64,000 bases of DNA from Clytia hemisphaerica (taxonomy: Eukaryota; Cnidaria; Hydrozoa; Leptothecata; Clytiidae). Below, one piece after another: positions 44,603 through 55,842 of the stretch. The position numbers were made by a program, and so were the translations under genes. The notes under the pieces are model-generated. The model ran no database searches. It saw nothing but the letters and a program-made list of their open reading frames with translations, and was not told the DNA's origin. Location of the stretch: NCBI GenBank assembly GCA_902728285.1, contig CACVBU010000167.1, forward strand, positions 173,938-237,937, in the 5' to 3' direction. How positions within the stretch are numbered: position 1 is the first letter of the stretch; each line of letters begins with the position of its first letter.

Positions 44603-46193
44603 TATTTGTGATTGTCACTCATTCATTTGTTGGTGCACTGCCACTTGGGATTATTGTCACTAGTGATGAAACAACAGAAACACTAATAAAAAGTATTAAC
44701 CATATTTTTATGCTTCAGAGCATTTCAGAGTATCATTTAATACTGGTAATTATTCAAACTCATATTAAATCAGTGCAAAGAATAATTTAGAAAATGAATC
44801 AGAAGAAAGTAAATCACAACAAAATTAGAGCTTAATCAGAAAGAAATATAATAGTAATTTTTTTCTCTAAGGAGAGTCCAAGGATAAGAAGACCGCGATC
44901 GGGTTTAAATTACCACCTGTTGCTGAGTTAGAGATAGTGGAACAAAAAATTGTCACCCGGGCCGATGATCTGTACGTAGTGCCAAGTTTCACGAATCCAG
45001 ATCTATCCTACTTGGTTGATATGAATATTGTTTGTGTGCGTGTGAAGTTGGCCAAAATGGGACACCGTGCAAGCATCAATATATCATATGGACTCGTATT
45101 GGAAAGAGCCAAAATTTTATTCCATATTTAGACACAGAAAATAGGAAACAATACTCATACATTGCTATTGGCAAAGTACTAGAAGACGAACTTTACCAAA
45201 GCATTCACCAGCCAAATCAAAGTAGATTTGAAGAATCTTTTTAATGGATTCTCAACTAAAAACTTTTTTATTTTGTGTTTTCAAAAAGAGACAGGCTTCA
45301 TGGGTCTCGACATAATTCATTTATATTTTAGCAAAATTGCAAGCTTTGATTGAGACATGAAATAGTGTGGAAGAGAAAACATTTCACTACAAAAACAGAT
45401 CGAATATTGTATTTAAATTTTTTCAGAGCTGGTGACATTTCCCTAGACAATTCGCTCGGCCTCGATGCAAAAGCAAACCTTGAAACAGAGAGAAACGCAG
45501 ATAAGCAAGGTATATACTAGATTGGAGTCATTTTTTTCAGATCAGGCTCGGGACGATTCTCTTCCTCTGAGATGTCATTTGCATTTAATTTTCTCAACCC
45601 TTACGCTTGTGTTACAAATCGTGATAACATTTATACTTTTTCTTATTTTAGTCGATGCTAGAAGATCCGTAGAACACACTTCATTTATGGATGGAGAGCA
45701 AGCCTTCAATGACATATATCGATTATTTTCAGAATTTTTGGAAGATATTAAAACGAACACCCAATTAATTGAGGGGATCTTGAAATTCCGCAATCGCTTG
45801 GAAAAATACAAGAAACAAACATCGAAGTTAACCTCTTCACTTCATTCATTTGGTGGTGTTACTCATTACAGAATGGTGGCATCTCAGTTGAATACTAAAC
45901 TGACAATAATCCCTTTAATAAGGATGTAGCCCCTTCAAGAAAGAGAAAACATAAGTTATCTCAGAATGTGGAAAACAATGAACCAGTTTCAAAGAAAGCG
46001 GGGCACACTATGGGATCGAAAACTAAATTTTAATCAAAGAAAAATAAACCAGCCGAGGCTGGAAGGTCAGCCAATAGAGCTTAGCTAGATAGCTTTAATA
46101 AGTGGGTTAACAGATGTAAAAGAGATGTACTGAAACAGAGTAGACTAAAAATGTTGAATAATGTACAAAATGTGAAATATTTGATAACTTGAT

Positions 46194-47930
46194 TTGAAAT
46201 TATTTAAAACAACTCAACTATGTGATATAGACCTCACAGAAGCTAATTTTATCAACGAAATCAACACCCTATCTTCAAACTCTGCCCCTGGACCTGATGG
46301 TTTCCCTGCCATCCTGCTCAAAAAAGCCAGAAAACAACTTGCAACTCCTCTTTGTCTTATCTGGAGAAATATTATAGACAAAAGTCAAACTCCCCACCTA
46401 CTGAAATCAAGCAACATCACACCAATCTTCAAAAAAGGCAATTAAGGTTTACCAGAAAACTATAGACCAGTCGCTTTAACTTCGAATGTCTCAAAAATTT
46501 TCAAAAAAATTGTCAGAAGTAAGATACAAAAACATCTTGAAGACAACAATCTTTTTAATTGCAACCAACATGGTTTCAGATCTGGTAGATCCTGCCTGAG
46601 CCAACTTCTCTCTCACACAGAACGACTTATCCACCATATAGAAAACGGCAATAATGTGGACGTGATCTACCTTGACTTTAGCAAGGCTTTCGACAGAGTC
46701 GACCATACCATTCTTCTGAACAAAATCAAAACCAATGGCATCAAAGGCAAACTGCTTGCTTGGATCAAATCCTTCCTAACAGGTAGAACGCAGCAAGTCT
46801 CTGTTGACTACACACTATCAGAAAGGTCAGAAGTCATCTCTGGTGTTCCCCAAGGATCTGTGCTTGGACCACTACTGTTTCTGATAATGATACAAGACAT
46901 TGACAAAAAAATATTACACTTTTTCTTATCATCATTTGCTGATGATACACGTCTAATGAAAGAAATCAAAAACCATGCTGACATCATTCAGCTCCAAGAT
47001 GACATGAACGCAGTCTATGAGTGGACTGGATTGAATAACATGAAATTGAATAGACTTAAATTTGAACATCTCAATTATGGTAGAAATAAAGAACTTAAAG
47101 AATTCTCCAAATACTTATCTGATACCCAAAAGGTGATAGAGACCAAGACTACAGTCAAAGACCTTGGGATCACTTTAGATGTGGGTATGACATATGACAA
47201 TCATATAGAAACTGTAATCGACAAAGTCAACGGCATCAGTTCGTGGATATATCGAACTTTCAAAACAAGGGACCCCACTGTAATGCTGACCCTATGGAAG
47301 ACATTGGCAGTCCCTCACACTGATTACTGTTCACAGCTATGGTCACCATCCAAGAGACACCAAATGCAACGACTAGAACAGCTTCAAAAATCATTCTTAA
47401 ATGGAATATTCTCTTTACAAAAACTGAACTATTGGGAAAAACTTAAAACTCTAAAACTATACAGTCTGGAAAGACGTAGAGAAAGATATCAAATCATCTA
47501 TACTTGGTATATCTTAGAAAAATTTTCTCCAAATTTCAACCACTCTGAGAACAAAGGGGGTATCACCTGCTACGAAAACCAGAGGCTCGGACGAAAATGC
47601 CACCTTAAAGAAGTAAATTCTAAACACAAAAACATTTGGAGAGGCTCACTATCTGAAGAAGGACCTAAGCTTTTCAATTCTCTCCCATTCTACATTCGTA
47701 ATATCACAAACTGCACAAAAATTAAATTCAAAAGACAACTTGGCCTTTTTCTTTCCACACTGCCGGACGAACCACTGCTCCCGAATTATTATCCCTACAG
47801 GAGAGCGGATTCAAACAGTGTGAGAGAAATGGTGAATCATCGGATTTCCAAATTGGATGATTGAGAGACTCAAAGAACCCATCAAAAGTATCAAAAGTAA
47901 AATAAGTATCAAGCCTGAGAGCTCCTCCAA
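46194..47930 (+). mobile_element. 5'-truncated CR1/L2/jockey-like LINE with reverse transcriptase
   Basis: A single frame from about 46,194 to 47,864 encodes the non-LTR reverse transcriptase: SSNSAPGPDGFPAILLKKA, NYRPVALTSNVSKIFKKIV, YLDFSKAFDRVDH (catalytic Asp), GVPQGSVLGPLLFL, SSFADDTRL (catalytic Asp pair), then the C-terminal NCTKIKFKRQL region. It is interrupted once by TAA at 46,443-46,445, just before LPENYRPVAL. The endonuclease part is missing, so the copy is 5'-truncated. The 3' end has TCAAAAGTATCAAAAGTAAA repeats, a plausible simple-repeat tail. Confidence 0.85.
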
Positions 47931-48169
47931 CCCCCCCCCCAACGAGAAGCTCAAAGTATACTTCTCTTTAGCATTGTAGCACTGTTTCTATGACATCAAA
48001 CAATTAAGCTATAGTTCATTACTACAAAATAAAAGAGAAACATAGTGTAATTAAACTTTTTGTTAATTTCATTCCAGTCAGTTATGATACATTTTTTCTG
48101 TTGGATGTAGACAATATCCATATCTGACCAAAGTGTTATACTAGAAATAAATAAGAAAATTGCCAAAAC

Positions 48170-48615
48170 GACAGCAGTCTGCGTAAATAAATTTTGTAGT
48201 TTAGTACCGTCAAGTTACACGACATGCACACAACCATCTTGAAGACTTTGCTGGTCGCAAATGATAATCGAAAGCAAAACTTAAAATTCATAACTAGCTC
48301 ATTTTTCCCCCGTTTTGCTTTAAACTCGCTTTTGATTGGTCTATGAATTTGGGCGATTGATTTACCGCCTTGGCGGAATAAACACACGACCATAATAAAT
48401 AAATTCAACAGGGCAGCGGTGTAGCAATTAATTTCAACTGGGAGTCCTCTCTTCTGTACCAAGCACTGGCAGTGTTTTTTAAACTTTAAAACAATGTTAA
48501 ATGAAGACCAGCTTGATCTGTTTGTTATGGCTGTGCAAGTTGTGACGAGAGTGTGCATGTTGTGTAACTTGACGGCAGCCCGCTTTCTGCAAGTCTGGAA
48601 AGAGATATCTATAAA
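48170..48615. repeat. Inverted-repeat element (CCGTCAAGTTACAC)
   Basis: ACCGTCAAGTTACACGACAT then GCACAC (48,208-48,233) is mirrored by GTGTGCATGTTGTGTAACTT then GACGG (48,551-48,575). GCAGTCTGC- and GCAGAC-type words lie outside. The interior has frames on both strands but no known domain. Confidence 0.55.
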
Positions 48616-48826
48616 CTGTTATCGCCATTCATTCCATTCCATCAGTCAGTCAAAACGTGCGCCAAGGTTAGAAAATGTTAGAAAAACACAATCTGCTTCC
48701 GGAACTGCGTGAAAAATAGTTTGATCAATTTCAACAAGAACTGTATATATTAATATTAATATAAATGATCAAAGACCATTTGTCATGATTTTGCAAGTCT
48801 AATAATAGGAGATATGATGTCATCAT

Positions 48827-49137
48827 TTGGTTCCCGTCATCTGACCGACCCTGATTTACGGTCAGCAGGTAGAGTTGGAGGGTCGGAAAGCTTTTCCGCT
48901 GCTTTGCTGGATTTCCACTCTGTGTTTATAAGTTTTCAAATCGAAGTAGAGAGCCACATGCTTATGGATAGTAAACCGAAAACACCAGTTTATCCACGGT
49001 TTCTCAATTTTAAAATTCGGATCAGTCCACACGGATTCCCTATCAACAAGATGTAGCTGCTTCTTAACAGAAAAATATTTTCGACCGACCGACCGAACGA
49101 CTCCCACTTTTTAATGTGGAAATGACGGGAACCCAAA
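48827..49137. repeat. Short inverted-repeat element (TTTGGTTCCCGTCAT)
   Basis: TTTGGTTCCCGTCAT at the left matches ATGACGGGAACCCAAA at the right. GACCGACC- and GGTCGG-type words follow inside both ends. Size is about 311 bp, MITE-like. Confidence 0.55.
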
Positions 49138-49139
49138 CA

Positions 49140-50696
49140 TTTTTTTGCGATTCGCCTTTATATCATTTATCACAAACACGTCCAAGTCCAAAACGATTGC
49201 ATCCAGTCTTTATCAAATTTATACAGTAGCTGTACTTTTGTAAACTTTATCAAATTCCAATAACATCATAACACCATCAATCCCCCTAGAGGCAAACAAG
49301 AAAAATATGTTTTTATTGCAAAAACTATCAAAAAGCAGCAATAGAAAGTATCAGAAAATTCAACATAAACAAAAAATCAGCCTTTTCTTCTTAAATAGGC
49401 TGGTGATCTTTTGGTATGAAAATGCTTTGCATTAGAAAGGGTAGTGTCTGGTAGTGTTGTTAATTTATCTATGTCATATAATTACATTGTAACTATTATT
49501 ATGCTTCTTTCTTATCAAATAAAAACTTTTTTTGCCTGCATATCATCATTAAAAAATGTACATAATTAAGTATAAATTAGACGTATTGATCTAATATGGA
49601 ATAGCTCCTGACACAGTTTTATTGCCAGATGGGCTTTGCTTCAGTAGGGCTTATTGCCAGAAATAATCATGCGTTGATGTCTCTTCCGTTCTGAGCGGGC
49701 TCGCGGTAAAAAATGTTCCGCGTACATTGTTTTACTATTTTGTTTGACTTTATTGATTTTGGTTTTACAAAGTAAAACAAACAGCGCATAATATGAGCTT
49801 ACTTATTTTTCTTATAAGCATCTACTTTATAAGCATCAAATCAATATCTCTTGACAAACAGCCATATACAGTACCTTTTGGTAATTAGTTCTTATAAAGT
49901 AAACAAGGGACAGCACACATTATGAGCATGTTTATTTAATTGTTTTTTTCTTGTGTAAAAATATTTTCGATATTGTACTGCGCATAATGTAATGGTTTCA
50001 AAGGAACGAGACAAGCTCTCCGCGAATAGAAATCTCTAGCTGTGCGCTTTTTGGATGGCGTTCCAATAAAACGATCCGGTGGAATGCGGCATTCAAACGT
50101 TCTTTCTCGATTATGAATGCGTTGGCGGGGCATTCATAGCGACAACTACTTGCTAGTATATAATTAGGGTAACGATATTTCAATTAAAAAAGTAAAATAG
50201 AGATCTTGAACTAATAAACAAAAGAATATAATATAAAATTAAATTATTTTGTTTTGATAAAAATGTAATTAGACCAGATTACAGTATTTCTATATCTACA
50301 TAGACTTTAATTTTTCTGAATTTTTTTTCACTGACAAATTTTTTCACTAACAAATTCTTCACTAATAATGTAAACATGATGTAAAAAAATAAGATTGACA
50401 TACTTTATAATTATTGCAATTTGGGTTAATAAATTTGCAATCACCGGGAATTCCTTGACTTTAAAAGCAGCAGAATCAAGCCTTGTCTAAACAAATCTAC
50501 AACATGGTTTTTATTTTCTCTCTCTTGTAGTGTTCGAGAATCAACAAAGGATCTTTGCACTTATCATTTTAGAAGTGTTCTTATCTTTGAGCAAATAAAA
50601 TTGTTGTTAAAGAAATTGCTGTTTGAGGTTGTCAGATTTTTTCTGTTAGATAATTGATTTTTTTCTAATTTTAGGATTTTACTAAACATGTAAATA
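49140..50696. other. Upstream region of UTP20
   Basis: No gene is evident. An acceptor-like TTTTTCTAATTTTAG ends at 50,672, about 25 bases before the UTP20 start, suggesting a non-coding first exon further upstream. Two related CTTATAA-GTAAAACAAAC segments lie at 49,760 and 49,890. Confidence 0.4.
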
Positions 50697-53600
50697 ATGC
50701 CAAAGAAAGGTAAGAAAGGTGACAATACCTTTCGATTTCAAAGTTTCTCTGAACAGATCAATGTTAGTATAGATGTCCACCGTAATGCACGTTTAACCTC
50801 CAAGGAGATCCCAGAAAATGACAAAGATACATTCTTCAGAGAATCACTCGAAAAATGGGCAGAGTTGAACTGTTCTATAGATTACACAAAACTTTATCGG
50901 AAACTAAAACCTTTGTCAAGAAGCTTCAACCAATTGGTTTATCATAAAGATCAAGTCGTAGAAATTTTAAAAGAGTATTTGAGTAAAGATGAATCATTGG
51001 CTCACGAGGCTTGCGTGGAATTATTGGCACACATGTCCAAAGACTTACTGGATGAATTTTATCCATTCTTTGATCAATTTTTCCCATTACTTGTGAAGTT
51101 TCTTGGGAACAATCAAAATACAAAGCTGATTGAAAGTACTTTCATTTGTTTTGCATACATCTTCAAATTCTTGTGGAAATGGATGCTTAAAGATTTGAAA
51201 AACTTTTTCAAGTAAGTTTTACTTTGTTGGGATCTTATAACACAGACACAGTTAAAATGAATTTATTCACCATTTGGAATAAAAAGATTAAGTAAGACTT
51301 TCAGGTCACTTGTAGATTCTTTTTGTATTACTTGATTACTATCAGTAAACCCTTTTATCCTAAGGTAAGGGCAATCAATAGCCATTTGAAATTATTTGGT
51401 GGAGTTTTTCTGTCTGGGTCTAACATATTTTCTGTTAGCTTCTTGGCCTTTTAATTTTTCCTTTAGCTTTTTGCCAATTTGTTTAATTTTTTAATTACTT
51501 TTTATTTAGGACTTTTTCATTGCTCGTATCCGCATCTCAAAAGCATCATATCCAAGTGTTTGCATCTGAAGCATTTGCATTCCTCATTCGCAAATCCAAA
51601 GATAAACCAAAAGTGATAAAATTTTTATTGGAACAAATCGATTGTACGTTGAACGAAGGTGTCGGTCATTTGTTGTTTCAATCAGTCAAAGGCATCAAGT
51701 CACAACTGAATCTTGCAGGTGAAGAAGTACTTATGGTCATTTTGGATACACTCTACTTGGTCAACAATGAGAAAGAAGAGGTGAGTTATTGGTGATACTC
51801 AAAGTATACAACAACACTTACCAGGCAATAATAAAAAGTCCATGAGAAAATAAAAACAGAAAATCCAACATATTGTTGGTTTTCAAATAAAATGCTCCCA
51901 CAGGCTTCAAAATTATTTTCTGTTCTTATTTTTCCTGTTCCATTCAAAACACATTTACAAGTTAGTCATGAAGAGACGTTGATTAGGGTATCACTTGTAA
52001 CTGTACTGTACTGAAATGTTTTTTTCTTGTTGTATAAACTTTTAAAGCTTTCATATATGAAGCTGTTGGCTGATCGGGCAAAATCAGTAAAATAATTACT
52101 TGACCCATCAAAATGTAGACCATTTTGTTTCGATATTCTTAATCAACATTTTCAATGTCAAAGCGTTGTAAAATTGACAATGTAATTGATAATGTAATTT
52201 TAGGACTTCTCACAAAAACTGACGCCTTTGTTTTTTGGCAAAATATGTCAAACACTAATATAAAAACTGAAGAAAGTTAGGTTATGTAAAGTGAAGTTTT
52301 TCCTACTAACACTAACACTATACATTTTAAACACAGTTTTCCCTTTCTTTATTTAGGTCATGAAAGCCCTCAGAGTTCTATGGATTTCGATATTACGACA
52401 TTGTAGCAAAGAAAATGCAAACATTTTATCCAAAATCCTGTACAACTCAATAGAAAACTATTTCAAAAGCAATAAAGATGATTTGGAAACAATGCAATGC
52501 TTTTTGTTACTGCTAACTGAGATTGTCGATTTTAAAAATGGTGACTATATTGACACCCAACATTGTCTTCAGGTAAGCAATTAATTGTTATTGTTGTAAC
52601 ACTCCTCTGCACTCCTTGGTCTGTCTTTTGGCAATTCAATGTGCAAAGTAAATCAAACTGTTCTATTCAAAATTACAGACATCCTTATTGATATTATTTT
52701 AAGACTTATAAAAATTGAAGATTCAAACTTGATATTGTGCTTATTATATTCTTTCTGTAGGTAATCACTTATCATTTAAAGAAACTCAATGATGATGATA
52801 TACAAGAATTGATACAAAGCCTCTCTGCTAAGCTCATCAAAACTATCAATGGGAATCTAACAGATGATGATATTGTGAATTTCATAAATGACTATGCAAA
52901 TCTGTTTTCAAAAGACACCAGAAAACCTTTACAATTATATCGTCAATTGTTAAATTGGTATAAAATTGACTTGATTAAGCCATCCATGTTATCCTTTATA
53001 TCAAAACATTTCAAAAATGTTGATAAAGGTGGAGACTTTTTGGAATTTCTTGTTGAATTTGTATACAATGTTGATCCAAGGGGCAAACTATGTCGACCTA
53101 TTGAACAGCAGACAATCAATGAATCTATTTTGGATTTTGAAAGGAGGAAAAGAGAAAAACATTTTCATAGTAGAGTAATTGAAGGGTTGAATATTGAGTT
53201 ATGGAGTGACAATCCTGGTTTCTTTTGGTGTTCATCGGTTGTTCTGATGCATACAAGGTAACATTCAATATTGATAACTAAAACACTAGGCATGCCCAAT
53301 ATAATCAAGTTCATTCATGTGATACATAGGTGATAGTCAAACTTTGTCATTAGTTGACCTCATTTTTTACAGGTTTGAACCAACTAAGAAGGATCTATGT
53401 GATATTTCAGAGTTAGCCAAAGAAATCTTGGATAAGCTAGACGAGAGTCTATCGACACATCACCTTTTGGCATTGTGCTATCTTGTTGCTTGTTTTCAAT
53501 TGATGAAAGCAAAATCAGAAGCTGTCTGTGAGGATTTACCCCTCAAAAAGATGACGGAGCTTGTCAGGTCGGTATACAATGAAAGTTTTCCTGTAAGAGG

Positions 53601-55842
53601 AAAATTCCGGTTCCATTAGATCCTGCATGAACTGGGCTAGTGAACCAATTTTGAACAAATTATTTTGGTTTTATTTTAACTTTCATAGATGCCAAATGCA
53701 TCATTCAGGCAATGGTGTATTCATCAAATACCCAAATACCCTAAACATTTGATAGTGATTGAAACTTCAAAAAAGTTGTATAGGCTGGGAGCTGGGGAAA
53801 TCAACTATGACAGTCAGCGAGACATGTGTAAATATATATCATCTTTAAAGCACATTGTCTAAATTTTCCGAATTAACTTGCTGACTGTTCGAAATTCTCT
53901 TAAAAAAGTGCGTATTTTGTGGATCAGAATACTAAAATAACGTCAATCGTCATTACTGCCCACTTTTCGTCCTGCCCTATTCTAATTGTGAATTAATGTG
54001 GGCTTAAAGTGGACTGTCTAAAGTCAGTGCATTGTCCTCTTTTGACGTTAATGCAATGTCTTCTTTCAAAGAATTTACAGTAACTACCGACTTTGTGCCC
54101 GCTTTGTGTCTACTCTTACAATTAGAATAAATAGGGCAAAAGGTGAGCCGTTTAAACTGAAACTAAATCTGTCATAATTTGTATATAACTTTTGTTTTGT
54201 TTTAGACTACATCCTTCTAGTGAACACTGTTTGCAGGCATTTGACGTTTATGTTTCAACATCAAGTGAATGCTCTTCAGAGGAATCGTCAACCATCATGA
54301 ATATCTTGAAAGAAAATTTAAATTCACCGTTCAAATTAAATCGAATATTGACCCTGAGGATATTTGATTCCCTCCAGGCAAAATCTACCATAGAATCAGT
54401 AAGTCAGGTTGGAGTAACGTTAAACCCAAAAACAATTAAATATGACACTTTTCTTACAAAGTTGAATATGCTGAATTGGAAGGAATTTTGTTCTGAAAAT
54501 AGTATTATGTTCTCTCAAATCTGGTATCACAAAAAAAATGGCAATGATTTACTGTTTCTCTATTAAAACATTTTTAATACTTGATCCTCCTAAATAAGTG
54601 ACAATAGAATACATTATTTTGTAAGATAAACCAAAAGAATCAAGTTGCAAAATAACGAACTACCTTAAGGGAAGAAATTTTCACGGGAAGAATTTTTCGC
54701 GAAACAAATTTACGCGGAATTTAATTTCGCAGTTTTTTGACAAATACGCGAAATTAAATTCTGCGAAACAAGAATATTCTCATGATTTAAAAAATCACCT
54801 ATAGAATTGGTGTTTTTAGGGCAAAATAAGCCACATTTTAAACAAAAATTCCTATCAACTGCGAAATTAAATTCTGAGAAACTTCCGAATTTTGAGCTGT
54901 GAACCGCGAAATTAAATTCCGCGAAAGTTTCTTCCCTTAAGTTAAAAAGTAAAATCTACAGTTTTTTACGATATTTCGTCCTCCTTTCAGAACTGCATCA
55001 GGTACATTTTGTATCATACATTTTGTAATATTTCATTTTCAAATTTTTCAGGATGTGTTTAAGAATTGTCTGGTAGCTGAAGAAATCGAAGTCACGTTAA
55101 ACACTTACAGAGATCGAATGATGCATCTCCAGAAACTGACCTTCCGCCAAGACACCACATTACCACCTGACCAAATCATGGAATGTGTATTGAGATATTT
55201 GATCGGGAATTTTTATCTCAACTTCAGCCTTGTGTGGGAACCAACCACTAAAGTGATTTTGTCCTACATGGGTGAAGAGCATGATAAGACAAACTACCTA
55301 TGGACTGTCTGGATGGAAATCTTGAATAACATTACCGGGTTCTGTGGTATGAATGTCTTATTTTTTTGCTGGTTATTTTCTTGCTTTGTCTCAGTACTTT
55401 TTAAGATCGAGTAATAGTAAGCAATAAGAATAATAATTTTAATACTTAAATTGAGCACAACTTTATATTCAAAATTGTCTATTGAATGCTTTTTCACAAA
55501 ATGTTTGGCTCAATAATGATATGTGAAGATGACCTAATATTATTGATAGGTGTTTTGACTTGGACAATCACCAAATATTCAAAAATTACCATTTGAGAAT
55601 AACAGTTCTATTTACTTTCTTCTGTTAGAAAATCCGAAACCCCCTTTCACCAAAGATGACGAGGAAAGAAATCTTTCAGAAACCTATCTTACCTTCTATA
55701 ACGTGTTTCGAATTGAGAAGACAGAATATCGACCTGACTACCAAAACTTTCGTTATCTTATGTGGAAAGCCATGTCAGATTTCGCAAGTGTTGTTGAGCG
55801 AAGAAGTCGTTTTGTGATGCCGTTGTTCTTTCAATTTGTAGA
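50697..55842 (+). CDS. UTP20: UTP20 (small-subunit processome component), N-terminal part
   Basis: Eight exons join in frame: 50697-51211, 51510-51780, 52357-52572, 52761-53257, 53373-53567, 54206-54398, 55052-55346 and 55629-55842 (2,396 nt, about 798 codons). Phases agree at every junction, and donors are mostly gtaag/gtgag. UTP20 is a very large HEAT-repeat protein of the nucleolar small-subunit processome, needed for 18S rRNA processing. Family resemblance is clear at the N-terminus (NTFRFQSFSEQIN, SRSFNQLVYHKDQVV), in LRYLIGNFYLNFSLVWEP, and in NFRYLMWKAMSDFASVVERR followed by FVMPLFFQFVE. The start Met is where the family begins. The last donor (gtgagt at 55,843) would continue into the usual acidic 'N-E-Y/F-Y' segment, but no such exon appears in the window. 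Usual length is about 2,500-2,800 residues, so two-thirds is missing: long intron, broken copy or misassembly. Confidence 0.85.
54663..54942. mobile_element. MITE family B in a UTP20 intron
   Basis: The ends CCTTAAGGGAAGAAATTTT and AAAGTTTCTTCCCTTAAG are inverted repeats with TA on the left. Internal CGCGAAATTAAATTC and GAATTTAATTTCGC are mirrored. It lies between the seventh and eighth coding exons and does not disturb splicing signals. Confidence 0.8.

Larger units (their letters stand above)
42384..45929 (+). pseudogene. Decayed MULE/SWIM transposase-type gene
   Basis: Candidate exons are 42384-42434, 42621-42697, 42922-42967, 43152-43228, 43449-43494, 43610-43737, 44113-44745 (interrupted by a MITE), 44873-45244 and later exons to 45929. 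The 43610 exon carries DAFILVIITSLMLRVHKT, and the next gives SGELGFIESSSGMEEFDLR, then after the insertion VIVTHSFVGALPLGIIVTSD, the stretch around the first catalytic Asp region of metazoan MULE proteins. The expected rest of the catalytic domain is absent. The SWIM finger (SYLVDMNIVCV, then CEVGQNGTPCKHQYIIW) is split by a frameshift in a TG-rich run near 45,035. The C-terminal exon (from 45,651) contains KQTSKLTSSLHSFGG, matching the family's tail. It is a pseudogene or a non-functional element copy. Confidence 0.65.

Noticed and set aside
48136-48712. Frames of 140 and 72 codons around 48.1-48.7 kb as a small gene
   Set aside because: Both cover the arms of an inverted-repeat element and mirror each other, so a MITE explains them better.
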